From [Scytonema hofmanni] UTEX 2349 (GTDB taxonomy: Bacteria; Cyanobacteriota; Cyanobacteriia; Cyanobacteriales; Nostocaceae), in assembly GCF_000582685.1 (NCBI RefSeq), contig NZ_KK073768.1, positions 318,993-382,992 of the forward strand: a stretch of DNA of 64,000 nucleotides, read 5' to 3'. The notes below the pieces were generated by a model. That model searched no databases. It saw only the letters and a program-made list of their open reading frames with translations, and was not told where the DNA came from. Both the position numbers and the translations under genes were made by a program. This document shows, piece after piece, positions 24,250 to 33,022 of this stretch (positions are counted from its first letter, which is position 1; the number at the start of each line of letters is the position of its first letter).

Positions 24250-25023
24250 ATGTGCCAATTACTCGGAATGAACTGCAATGTCCCCACGGATATTTGCTTT
24301 TCTTTTGAAGGATTTTCTGCTAGGGGTGGAAAAACTGACGACCATAGTGATGGTTGGGGGATTGCTTTCTTTGAAGGCAAAGGATGTCGGCTTTTTATCG
24401 ATGCCAAACCCTCGGTTAGTTCTCCAATCGCAGAGGTGGTACGATGCTATCCCATCCACTCTACCCATGTGATTGCCCATATCCGCAAAGCTACTCAAGG
24501 GGAAATTGTCCTCGAAAATTGCCATCCCTTCCGTCGGGAATTGTGGGGAAAGTATTGGGTATTTGCTCACAATGGAGATTTACCTAATTTTCACCCTCAA
24601 AGTATGGGGTTTTATCATCCTGTCGGCAATACCGATAGTGAAAGAGCGTTTTGCTTGATACTAGAAACCTTAAGACAACGCTTTCCCCAAGGTCAGCCTG
24701 ACGTTAAAGAACTATATTTAGCGCTTCGGGAAATTACTGATTTAATTTCTCTTTATGGCACTTTTAATTACTTGTTATCTGAGGGAGAGCATTTTTTTGC
24801 TCACTGCTCAACCAAGCTTAGTTACATTGTACGGCAAGCGCCCTTTGCTGCGGCTCACTTGATTGACCAAGATGTAACTGTAGATTTCCAAGAATTGACG
24901 ACTCCAAGCGATCGCGTTGCTGTCATCGCTACTACCCCCCTCACTGACAACGAAGTTTGGACGCAAATCAAAGAAGGAGAACTGCTAGTATTTCAGGACG
25001 GTTTGCCCTTAAAATTTGGGTAA
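24250..25023 (+). CDS. Class II glutamine amidotransferase (YafJ-like)
   Basis: A 257-residue stand-alone Ntn-type glutaminase domain. The nucleophile is Cys2 after removal of Met1 (MCQLLGMN). Further class II motifs: HSDGWGIAFFEG, HIRKATQGEIVLENCHPF (with the substrate-binding Arg), and FAHNGDLPNF. There is no synthase domain, so the amide acceptor is unknown. It belongs to the YafJ/Gat-like family of putative amidotransferases. The ATG start is forced by the need for Cys at position 2. Preceded by a duplicated upstream element. Confidence 0.93.
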   Translation: MCQLLGMNCNVPTDICFSFEGFSARGGKTDDHSDGWGIAFFEGKGCRLFIDAKPSVSSPIAEVVRCYPIHSTHVIAHIRKATQGEIVLENCHPFRRELWGKYWVFAHNGDLPNFHPQSMGFYHPVGNTDSERAFCLILETLRQRFPQGQPDVKELYLALREITDLISLYGTFNYLLSEGEHFFAHCSTKLSYIVRQAPFAAAHLIDQDVTVDFQELTTPSDRVAVIATTPLTDNEVWTQIKEGELLVFQDGLPLKFG

Positions 25024-25130
25024 TAAAGAGCAATCATCAGAGCTTGGGGTTGTCGCAATGTATATTTTTGCTTAAATTTGTCAATTAAAAAAGCGATCGC
25101 ACAGAAAAAATAGAACAATTAAGAGGCATT

Positions 25131-25451
25131 ATGACTAACGCTGACCAACCTCAAGACTCTCGACTAGACCGTATCGAAGCAGTTCTAGACACTGTAGCGA
25201 TGCGACTAGACACTTTGACCAGACAACAAACCAATACTCAACATCAGCTTGATGACCTCGTTTCTACCGCTAACAGCATTTTTGCTAGAAATGCCATTAT
25301 GAACGATGTACTCTTGGAGTTGCGGGAAAATTCCGAGCAACACCAACGCAGTTTCGAGCAGCACCAACGTAATTTTGAGGAGCATCAAAGGACGACTAAC
25401 GCAGCTTTACAGAGTTTAGAAGCAATTCTCCTGCAACTAATAAGAGGTTAG
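25131..25451 (+). CDS. Coiled-coil protein of unknown function
   Basis: A 106-residue, all-helical protein rich in Gln, Asp and Arg, with no membrane segment. The N-terminal part (RLDRIEAVLDTVAMRLDTLTRQQTNTQHQLDDL) has continuous heptads. The C-terminal part contains three SFEQHQR-type heptads (EQHQRSFEQHQRNFEEHQR). Such short coiled-coil proteins are common in cyanobacteria, and their repeat number often varies between strains. It precedes the ABC permease gene by 39 bp and may be co-transcribed. Confidence 0.75.
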   Translation: MTNADQPQDSRLDRIEAVLDTVAMRLDTLTRQQTNTQHQLDDLVSTANSIFARNAIMNDVLLELRENSEQHQRSFEQHQRNFEEHQRTTNAALQSLEAILLQLIRG

Positions 25452-25490
25452 CCGATCGCAACGAAGAAACTAGTATTTAGAAGGATTTTT

Positions 25491-26375
25491 ATGATATCAC
25501 CGCGATCGCGTCAATTTCTAGATAACGATACTGTAGCTGCCTGGATTTTTCTCACCCCAGCATTAATTTTACTATTCATCTTTATTCTCTACCCCATCGC
25601 CTATTTATTTTTTCTCAGCTTCACGGCTGGTAGTTTCACTTCCACGGGTATTTATTGGGTAGGATTGAAAAATTATTGGCGTTTGTTAATCAACCCCGAT
25701 TTTTGGCAAGTTTTAAGTAACACGTCTTATTTTGCGATCGCTAGCGTCATTCCCAGTGTAATTATCCCCTTAGGATTGGCGGTATTATTAAATCGCAACT
25801 TGCCATTCCGGGGAATTCTCCGAACTGCCTATTTTCTCCCCTCAATTATCTCTCTAGTTGCCGCTGGTTTAGGATTTCGCTGGCTATTTCAAACCGAGGG
25901 ACCAGTTAACGCAGGTTTAAATTTGCTTGGAAGATCCCCAATTCCTTGGTTAGGAGATACATTTTGGGCAATGCCAGTATTAATTTTATTAAGTATTTGG
26001 AAACAACTTGGTTTCAATATGGTGGTATTTTTGGCAGGGTTGCAAGCAATTCCTCCCAGTCGTTACGAAGCAGCGGAACTTGATGGTGCAAATACTTGGC
26101 AACAATTTTGGTATATTACTTTGCCAGGATTGCGACCGACTTTAATTTTTGCGATCGTGACGACTGTAATTTTCACATTGCGGAGTTTTGAGCAAGTTTA
26201 TGTAGTAACAGGTGGTGGTCCATTGAATTCTACCAATTTATTAGTTTATTACATATACCAAGAAGCATTTGGTCAATTTGATTTTGGTTACGCAGCAGCA
26301 GCAGCGACAGTATTGTTAGCAGTGACGTTGGTGTTAGTTTACTTGCAATTGCGAACTTGGGGAGAAGAAAGTTGA
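25491..26375 (+). CDS. Sugar ABC transporter permease (MalF/UgpA type)
   Basis: A 294-residue inner-membrane permease with six hydrophobic segments. It carries the EAA loop that contacts the ATPase (EAAELDGANTWQQFWYITLPGLRPT) and the C-terminal segment typical of the first permease of carbohydrate uptake systems (GGGPLNSTNLLVYYIYQEAF). Binding protein, second permease and ATPase genes are absent nearby, which is frequent in cyanobacteria, where these subunits are scattered. Substrate cannot be told from the permease alone. The start ATG follows an AGAAGGA ribosome binding site. Confidence 0.93.
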   Translation: MISPRSRQFLDNDTVAAWIFLTPALILLFIFILYPIAYLFFLSFTAGSFTSTGIYWVGLKNYWRLLINPDFWQVLSNTSYFAIASVIPSVIIPLGLAVLLNRNLPFRGILRTAYFLPSIISLVAAGLGFRWLFQTEGPVNAGLNLLGRSPIPWLGDTFWAMPVLILLSIWKQLGFNMVVFLAGLQAIPPSRYEAAELDGANTWQQFWYITLPGLRPTLIFAIVTTVIFTLRSFEQVYVVTGGGPLNSTNLLVYYIYQEAFGQFDFGYAAAAATVLLAVTLVLVYLQLRTWGEES

Positions 26376-26388
26376 GAGGAGAGTGGGG

Positions 26389-26496
26389 GACATCTGGTAG
26401 AAAAGACGTAGAGACTACCAAGTGCTACGTCTGTTGCCCGAAACCCTTGTAGAGACGTTCCGACGGAACGTCTTTACGTCTTTTCTACCAGATGTC
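26389..26496. repeat. MITE-like element with 22-bp terminal inverted repeats
   Basis: A 108-bp element: GACATCTGGTAGAAAAGACG.. at 26389-26410 pairs perfectly with its inverse at 26475-26496. It encloses two copies of the GTAGAGACG/CGTCTYTAC palindrome. Partial relatives (CAGATGTCTAAT, GACATCTGGTA) occur near 32864 and 45454. A further palindrome lies at 26561-26589. Confidence 0.8.
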
Positions 26497-26596
26497 TAAT
26501 GTATGTTTACAAGTCTGTAAAAATCCTATAATACACACTAATAAAAACCTACCTACCGTCGTAGAGACGTTCCGGCGGAACGTCTTTACATTGTGT

Positions 26597-28762
26597 TCAT
26601 GAATGATTCGGGATTGCTATATCAAAAGCCGCTGTTTCTATTCCTTGAATACAATATTGGTCGGGATCAAAGGCTCCATGCGTTGCGATCGTCATGGCAT
26701 GAATCAATGCCTTTGCTTTGAGGAGTGTTTCCTGAAACTCCGTCTGGGGATCAGAAAGTGCTACAATGCCACCACCAACGCCAATCGAGGTTTGATCCAA
26801 AGTCAGCACAGCGGTACGAATGACAATATTCAAATCGGCTGAACCATTCAATCCCAAAAAGCCGATCGCCCCTGAATAGACTCCCCGTGCTGACTGCTCT
26901 AATCGATCAATAATTTGCAAGGTTCTGAGCTTGGGGGCACCTGTCATAGAACCGCCGGGAAAGGCGTTGCGAATGCAGTCTATGGCGCTCATATCGGCGC
27001 GTAGATGTCCGCGAATGGTCGTTACCAGTTGATGCACCGTAGCATAGGTTTCCACATCCATCAATTTGGGAACATGCACAGTGCCCACTGCACAAACCCG
27101 TCCCAGATCATTGCGAAGCAAATCCACAATCATCAGATTTTCAGCTCGATCTTTTTCGCTGTTCCGCAATCGTTCACGCAGGATAAAATCTTCGTCCGGT
27201 GTTTCTCCTCGTCGCAGCGTCCCCTTGATTGGCTTTGTTTCCACCCAACCTTGGGGATCAATACGCAGAAATCGCTCTGGAGACGAGCAGGCGATCGCCA
27301 CATCGCCAAAGCGCAAAAATGCAGCATAGGGAGCAGGATTGATGCGGCGTAGCGAACGATAGAATACCAGTGGATCGGGAGTCGTGTTTGTGTAAATCTG
27401 GTTTGTCAAACAAACTTGATAAGTTTCTCCTTCCTGAATTTCCTGCAAACATGTCTGAATATCATCAAGGTAAGTCTTTTTAGACCGACTTAATCGGAAG
27501 ATAACAGGTGTCTGAGTCTTAAGAGGAACAATCGGCGATAGGGGAGGAAGGTGTTCAATCTGTTGTCCGATCCATTCAAACCAGGCTTCAGAGGCGGTTG
27601 TTTGTCCCTCCTGAATTAGGCAGAGCAGATAGAGGGTTTGCTCCTGATGATCGATCGCAATCATGCGATCGGCTAACAGGAACATTGCATCGGGTAAGGC
27701 AGAGGGGAAGTTTAATTGATATCCGCACTCTGCCTTTAATTCGTACCCAAAGTAACCCACAAACCCGCAGTTGAAATCGAAGGGTAGATCGTCAGATGGG
27801 CAGTGTCGCTGTTTAATTTCCCGCTGGAGATACTCGAAAATCCCCTCTGTCCTAAAGGTTACAGTATCAGATTGTGTAATCGTGAGTTCGTGCAATCGCG
27901 TCCGATAATGAATCAGGAGACTGTTTTCACCACTGCTATCTCCCATAAACGAGAAGCGAGAAAGACCGGGTTCAACACGACTGCTATCTAGCCAGAATGC
28001 ATTTGGTGCTTTGCCAAACAAATGCACAAACATCTGCTCGGCATCGGGGCACAGATTCAGCTTGCGCGTACAAAGTTCAAATTTCTGCTGCTGTTTTTGC
28101 CAAGAAGGACTTGAAGGCATTGGAGCAGTCCCGCTATTTCCTGTCCAATAGTGTTTCTTTTGACTTTTGCCTCGCTTTTGGGCAAATTTTAGAGAGATTA
28201 CTCTAAAATTCTCTAACAAGGTTTTTCCATACTGAGTACAGATTGACTCTGGATGAAACTGCACACCCCATAGCGGCAAAGATCGATGTCGCAGTCCCAT
28301 CACAAGGTTGTCCTCCGTCCACGCCACTTTTTCTAAACAGTCCGGTAGGTCATCTGAAACCAGCAAGGAATGATAGCGCACAACAGTGAAAGGAGAAGGA
28401 ATTCCCTCAAACAGATCGGTTCCAATGTGATAAACTTTACTCTCGCGACCATGCCGAACTTCTGGCGCATGAATAACTCTTCCTCCATACCCATCACCAA
28501 GTCCCTGATGTCCAAGACAAACGCCTAAAAGCGGCACCTGTGCATTTTGAATAGCTTGACCACAGATCCCAAAATCTTTTCGGTTCTCCGGACGACCAGG
28601 ACCTGGTGAAATCACAATGTTATCAAATTCCCATTGTTTGAGTTCATCCCATGCAATTTTATCATTGCAAATCACAGTGGGATACTCTCCATTGACTTCT
28701 GCAATTAATTGGTAAAGGTTAAAGGTATAAGAGTCATAGTTGTCAATAATCAGGGTTTTCAC
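26597..28762 (-). CDS. pabAB: Aminodeoxychorismate synthase, fused PabA-PabB
   Basis: A 721-residue bifunctional enzyme making 4-amino-4-deoxychorismate for folate synthesis. Residues 1-195 are a class I glutamine amidotransferase with Cys82 (GVCLGHQ) and the FHPES histidine. Residues about 230-700 are the chorismate-binding synthase. The motif PIKGT with Lys513 is the PabB signature; anthranilate synthases have PIAGT at this place, so TrpE/G is rejected. Other chorismate-enzyme motifs are IVDLLRNDLGR, FPGGSMTGAPK and GVGGGIVALSDP. Separate pabA and pabB genes are the rule in many bacteria; the fusion resembles that of actinomycetes, fungi and plants. It is flanked by palindromic repeats and has no operon partner. 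Confidence 0.93.
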   Translation of the reverse strand: MKTLIIDNYDSYTFNLYQLIAEVNGEYPTVICNDKIAWDELKQWEFDNIVISPGPGRPENRKDFGICGQAIQNAQVPLLGVCLGHQGLGDGYGGRVIHAPEVRHGRESKVYHIGTDLFEGIPSPFTVVRYHSLLVSDDLPDCLEKVAWTEDNLVMGLRHRSLPLWGVQFHPESICTQYGKTLLENFRVISLKFAQKRGKSQKKHYWTGNSGTAPMPSSPSWQKQQQKFELCTRKLNLCPDAEQMFVHLFGKAPNAFWLDSSRVEPGLSRFSFMGDSSGENSLLIHYRTRLHELTITQSDTVTFRTEGIFEYLQREIKQRHCPSDDLPFDFNCGFVGYFGYELKAECGYQLNFPSALPDAMFLLADRMIAIDHQEQTLYLLCLIQEGQTTASEAWFEWIGQQIEHLPPLSPIVPLKTQTPVIFRLSRSKKTYLDDIQTCLQEIQEGETYQVCLTNQIYTNTTPDPLVFYRSLRRINPAPYAAFLRFGDVAIACSSPERFLRIDPQGWVETKPIKGTLRRGETPDEDFILRERLRNSEKDRAENLMIVDLLRNDLGRVCAVGTVHVPKLMDVETYATVHQLVTTIRGHLRADMSAIDCIRNAFPGGSMTGAPKLRTLQIIDRLEQSARGVYSGAIGFLGLNGSADLNIVIRTAVLTLDQTSIGVGGGIVALSDPQTEFQETLLKAKALIHAMTIATHGAFDPDQYCIQGIETAAFDIAIPNHS

Positions 28763-29543
28763 GTTACAATACTCTTTTTCGAGAAAAACTAGAAAATTAT
28801 TTTAAACACTCCCAACTTCAGACACCAAAATAAATTCAAAATACGATTTAACACATTTACACTTTAGTTTAGTAAACTTACACCGCTCCGTAAGTAGTCT
28901 TTTTAATGTTTTTATATAGTTTTTATCAGACCTTCAAATTAAGGAGTGCGATCGCATAGTGTATTGTAAGCAATTACATAGCTAGACTGTTTTATTTTTT
29001 ACCTGCCTTATTGTAAAGATATTTTTGTATTATTTATGTAATTTTGTATTTTACATTATAAATAATCTTGTAACAGCAAGGAATTAGCTCGTGACATCCT
29101 TCCTAATAATCCTCTCCCCTGGCAGAAGTCAATGGATAAATTGAGCTTTGCTACTTAAGTATTTTTAGTCTAAATAGAAACATTAAATTAAATAATTTCA
29201 GTATTTATACTCCGGACAATTCCCATAAATTTATCTTACATTTTATTAGATAAGCGTCCCACGAATGATGAAAATAAAAAAGCAAAAGCTTATTTTTTCA
29301 AAATCATCGAACGTGGAAATGTCTAGCAAAATAGAGTTTTGATAACTCTAAAAAAAATCAAGATATGTCTTAAGCTAATTCATTACAAATAGCTTCAACC
29401 TAAGATATATCAATTTAAGCTAATAGCTTGGCTTGCCTGTGAATCATATTATTTTAAATTTTAGTTTCACAGGCTTAGGCAATATCCGCATTAACTCCTA
29501 CGGCAAAAGTAGGAGAGCTTCCTCATGATTAAGTGACAAAAAC
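28763..29543. other. AT-rich leader region upstream of the surface-protein cluster
   Basis: No gene seen in 780 bp. The region has several features near the 3' end: GCCTGTGAA at 29435-29443 pairs with TTCACAGGC at 29466-29474, and a CTCCTAC-GGCAAAA-GTAGGAG hairpin lies at about 29491-29511. They suggest a structured 5' leader of the first DUF11 gene. No close Shine-Dalgarno sequence precedes the ATG at 29544. The divergent pabAB promoter must lie at the left end. Confidence 0.5.
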
Positions 29544-32099
29544 ATGAACGAGTCTAGAAAAAAAGCTAATCCAAACGTGAATCAAAAACAATCAAAAACC
29601 TATCGCTCATTCGTCACAGTAGTATTACTTGCTAGCAGCTTATTCCAACTTGTAGTGCCAGTGCTAGCAGAAGGAACCAAAGCTGGCGAATCTATTAGCA
29701 ACACCGCGACTGCAACCTACGAAGACCCATTAGACCCAGGCACAAAAATAAATACTACCTCTAACACCGTTGTGGTGACAGTGGCAGAGGTAGCAGGTAT
29801 CACCGTTACTGCATCGGGCATTACAGATTCCACTCCAGCAACTCCAGTGTCAGTAGGCGATACAGTTAATTATATCTACACAATTACAAACGTTGGTAAC
29901 GACCCCACCAAATTCCGTATTCCTAACTTAGCAAAAGTCACAGGTCCCGGTGTTGCTGGCACTTTGGAAGTTAGCACAGATGGTGGTGCAAACTGGACAC
30001 CAATTAGCGGAAGTGAATTAATTACGGGTTCTATTCCTGCTGGTGGTTCAGTTCAAGTTCGCGTACCCGTCATCGTCCAAGTTGGCGCACAACCTAACGA
30101 TATCATCAACGTTACCCTTGGTGATACCCCAGGTGACGCGCAAAACCAAGCTAGAGACCCGAATGGTGGTGACGTTTACACCGTTGATAACTCTGATCCA
30201 TCACCCCCACCCGAAGTTGCAGGTACACCAGTTAACGGTGTTCGTGAAGCCAGTGTCACCCAGAAATCAACTGTTAACCAGTCGGTGAAAACCTACGCAC
30301 TGGCAACAATTCTCAAAGTTCGCCAAAACTATACGATTGTTAATGACCCAACCGGAGCAGCAGATGGTATTGTGAATGATACACTCACCTACGGTTTAAG
30401 TCTGCGTGTCGAACTTAATGACCCCACCGGAAACGGTATCACTCCCGCACCATTAGCTGGTACGACAATCAATGGTTTGACAGGTGTGCGTATCTTAGTA
30501 TCTGACGCGATTCCCGCAGGTACAGAACTTGCAGTAGCACCTACACCTCCTCCAGGTTGGCAAGCTGTATACACAAATGATGCAGTTGGAACCAACGCCA
30601 ATGCTGCAACTTGGAGTTTGACACCACCTACAACTATCAGTGCTGTCACCCGTATCGGTTTTGTCAACGACCCAAGCGTTATTAACTCCGTTTCACCTGG
30701 ACAAACAGTCAATGGCTTTAATGTTCAAGTCAAAGTTAAGACTGGAACAGCAGCGCCATTAACAGTTAACAACATCGCTCAGTTATTCGGTCAAACATCT
30801 GGAGTACCAGCCACCCCCAATAATCTAGTTTACGATGAATCCGGTGACCAAAACCCAAGTAACTACGATGGTGGGACAATTCCACCTGGTTCGACCGATC
30901 CCGACGGTGATCGTATTCCCAATACACCTTCGACAATTACCGACGGCTTGATTGACACCCCTGCCGAGTTAGCAGCTACAGGTACAGATACAGGTAACAA
31001 CAACAGTGGTACAGGACCTGGAGGTGAAGCCAACAGCTTTGAACTCACAATACCAGTTCCATCTGCGGTTTTAAACGGTCCTGATCGCGCACCAGATGCA
31101 ATTGGTGCTACAAGCAACAACGACGACTTCACCAACAAATCTTCATTCGTACCTTCCGACAAAAAACCAGGTGATAAGATTGACCCATCAGCAGTAGCAT
31201 TCACCAACACAGTTAAAAATAGCGGTACTGTCGCCAACAGTATTTCGCTTGTTCCCACACCACCGGCAACACCTGGCGATTTACCAGTGAATACCGTAGT
31301 CACCATTACCAACGGTTCGGAATCTAAGAAGTATGTCTGGGATGGAACAATCTTTAAGTTTGACATTGATGGCGATCCAGCAACAACGGACCAATCCGAC
31401 ATCGATGCAACTACTGAATACATCACGGTTCCCAATGTTGGACCTGGTGCAACAGTAAACTACGGTGTGGAAGTTAATTTACCAACAGGTACACCATTAT
31501 CTACCGACACAGGAAAAGGCTTCCCCGTACCCATTACAGCATTCATAGGTGATATAGCTGTTCTGAACGTTGCTACAACTCCGAAGAATATCACCATCGA
31601 TCGCGTGTATACTGGCTTCTTGAAATTGCTCAAAGAATCTCGCGTACTTCCAGGAACTGGTCCTGCTGTTCAAGGAAGCGACGGTACATTTAGTACCGCT
31701 CCTAAGAAACCTGCTCCAGGCAACATTATTGAGTACCAAATCAGCTATAGCAATATTTCCGAAGCACAATCTGGTACTGGTAACGTCACCCTGAAAGCTG
31801 ACAAAGTAGTGATTGTGGAAGATGGAACCCTCAGCACTACTGCTGGTGATGGTAAGAATAACTGGGCAAAAGACAACGATGTTAGCGGTCAAATCGATAC
31901 TAGCAACATTGTTGGCACAGCCCAAGATACAGGTGCTTCAACAATTCAATTCTACAGTGGTGCAACTGGTACTAATTCCAGCATTGACCAAACTGGTACA
32001 ACCGCAGATACCGATGTCTCCAAGTACGTCAACACTGTAACTGGTTCTGTCGCACCTGGTGAGACGCGCAAATTTGTCTTCCAACGTAAGGTTAATTAG
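29544..32099 (+). CDS. Secreted DUF11 repeat protein, first gene of surface cluster
   Basis: An 851-residue exported protein with signal peptide (core FVTVVLLASSLFQLVVPVLA, cleavage near residue 42). The mature protein is Thr/Asn/Pro/Gly-rich, lacks cysteine and shows several DUF11-type beta-sandwich units: ISNTATATYEDP, VGDTVNYIYTITNVGNDPTKFRIPN, IEYQISYSNIS and a terminal GETRKFVFQRKVN strand. DUF11 domains are Ig-like building blocks of bacterial and archaeal surface proteins. DGDRIPNT and SDPDGDRIP stretches may bind calcium. No sortase, PEP-CTERM or membrane anchor is present at the C terminus. It is followed by a further DUF11 gene after 144 bp. Confidence 0.88.
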   Translation: MNESRKKANPNVNQKQSKTYRSFVTVVLLASSLFQLVVPVLAEGTKAGESISNTATATYEDPLDPGTKINTTSNTVVVTVAEVAGITVTASGITDSTPATPVSVGDTVNYIYTITNVGNDPTKFRIPNLAKVTGPGVAGTLEVSTDGGANWTPISGSELITGSIPAGGSVQVRVPVIVQVGAQPNDIINVTLGDTPGDAQNQARDPNGGDVYTVDNSDPSPPPEVAGTPVNGVREASVTQKSTVNQSVKTYALATILKVRQNYTIVNDPTGAADGIVNDTLTYGLSLRVELNDPTGNGITPAPLAGTTINGLTGVRILVSDAIPAGTELAVAPTPPPGWQAVYTNDAVGTNANAATWSLTPPTTISAVTRIGFVNDPSVINSVSPGQTVNGFNVQVKVKTGTAAPLTVNNIAQLFGQTSGVPATPNNLVYDESGDQNPSNYDGGTIPPGSTDPDGDRIPNTPSTITDGLIDTPAELAATGTDTGNNNSGTGPGGEANSFELTIPVPSAVLNGPDRAPDAIGATSNNDDFTNKSSFVPSDKKPGDKIDPSAVAFTNTVKNSGTVANSISLVPTPPATPGDLPVNTVVTITNGSESKKYVWDGTIFKFDIDGDPATTDQSDIDATTEYITVPNVGPGATVNYGVEVNLPTGTPLSTDTGKGFPVPITAFIGDIAVLNVATTPKNITIDRVYTGFLKLLKESRVLPGTGPAVQGSDGTFSTAPKKPAPGNIIEYQISYSNISEAQSGTGNVTLKADKVVIVEDGTLSTTAGDGKNNWAKDNDVSGQIDTSNIVGTAQDTGASTIQFYSGATGTNSSIDQTGTTADTDVSKYVNTVTGSVAPGETRKFVFQRKVN

Positions 32100-32113
32100 C
32101 CATGTGCTGAATT

Positions 32114-32141
32114 GTAGAGACGCGATATGTCGCGTCTCTAC
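32114..32141. repeat. GTAGAGACG palindromic repeat in surface cluster, gap 1
   Basis: A 28-bp near-perfect palindrome, GTAGAGACGCG-ATATGT-CGCGTCTCTAC, 15 bp after the stop codon of the first DUF11 gene. It belongs to the family of palindromes present in every non-overlapping gap of this cluster. Confidence 0.85.
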
Positions 32142-32243
32142 ATGCAGATTCATACCACGATTCAGCAACGCCAAAAGACCATTAGTAAGTCTGCAATCAA
32201 GCCAAATTAAGTATTTTCCAACTTCAAACAAAAGGTTTTTTCC

Positions 32244-32810
32244 ATGAAACGTAGTTATCTATTAGGATTAGGAGCAGTTGCATTAATTGCTAGTGTCCCT
32301 TTAGTTGCCCAAATACCCGCAGCTAACAATTTATTTCAGTCGGGTGTAAACGCGCAAAATGTCCAAAAGCAACAACAAGTTAAACTACAACTTGATGCAG
32401 AAAAACAAGTAATTGCCCAAGACCAAAAAGGAAAGCAAACTAAATCCTGGCAAGCATTGAAAGGTCAAGTAAGCGTACAGCCTGGAGATGTATTGCGTTA
32501 CACAATTAGTGGCGAAAATATCAGCGACAAACAAGTTAAGAATTTAACTATTAATCAACCAATTCCTAAAGGTATGGAATTTGTGTTGAAGTCCACAAGT
32601 GCAGATGCTAAGAGCAATTCCAAAGTTACTTATAGCATTGATGGTGGACGCAGTTTTGTCGAAAACCCAACCGTGAAAGTAACTCTCCCCAACCGTAAAG
32701 TTGAAACCAAAGCCGCACCTGCAAGTGTTTACACACACATTCGGATGCAAATTCCTTCAGTGGAAGCGAAGAGTATTGTTAAAGGTAGCTATCAGGTACA
32801 GGTTAAGTAG
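32244..32810 (+). CDS. Small secreted DUF11-domain protein
   Basis: A 188-residue exported protein: signal peptide MKRSYLLGLGAVALIASVPLVA, then a Gln/Lys-rich linker (QNVQKQQQVKLQLDAEKQVIAQDQKGKQ). A single DUF11 domain follows (QPGDVLRYTISGENISDKQVKNLTINQPIPKGMEFVLKST...YSIDGGRSF) and ends at the last beta strand IVKGSYQVQVK. It is the minimal member of the cluster and could be a subunit or cap in a polymer of DUF11 proteins; this is inference. The ATG follows an AAAGG-containing stretch. Confidence 0.87.
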   Translation: MKRSYLLGLGAVALIASVPLVAQIPAANNLFQSGVNAQNVQKQQQVKLQLDAEKQVIAQDQKGKQTKSWQALKGQVSVQPGDVLRYTISGENISDKQVKNLTINQPIPKGMEFVLKSTSADAKSNSKVTYSIDGGRSFVENPTVKVTLPNRKVETKAAPASVYTHIRMQIPSVEAKSIVKGSYQVQVK

Positions 32811-32821
32811 GTTAAGAAAAT

Positions 32822-32907
32822 GTAGAGACGTAGCATTGCGATGTCTCTACATTCTTTTCCAACAGATGTCTAATACACGTAGAGACGTTCCGGCGGAACG
32901 TCTTTAC
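32822..32907. repeat. Two GTAGAGACG palindromic repeats in surface cluster, gap 2
   Basis: Palindromes at 32822-32850 (GTAGAGACGTAGC...) and 32879-32907 (GTAGAGACGTTCC-GGC-GGAACGTC) are separated by CCAACAGATGTCTAAT, which resembles the end of the element at 26389-26496. Confidence 0.85.
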
Positions 32908-33022
32908 AGGGTTTTGGATTTTACTGTTTTTCTGAAAAACCTAAACCTGAACAACGCACATTTGAAAATATTTAACAAAAATATTTTGTTTTTTAAGTGG
33001 CATTTTAAAGGAGAAATCTTAA

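Noticed and set aside
26597..28762. Anthranilate synthase (TrpGE fusion)
   Set aside because: The signature is PIKGT rather than PIAGT, which points to PabB.
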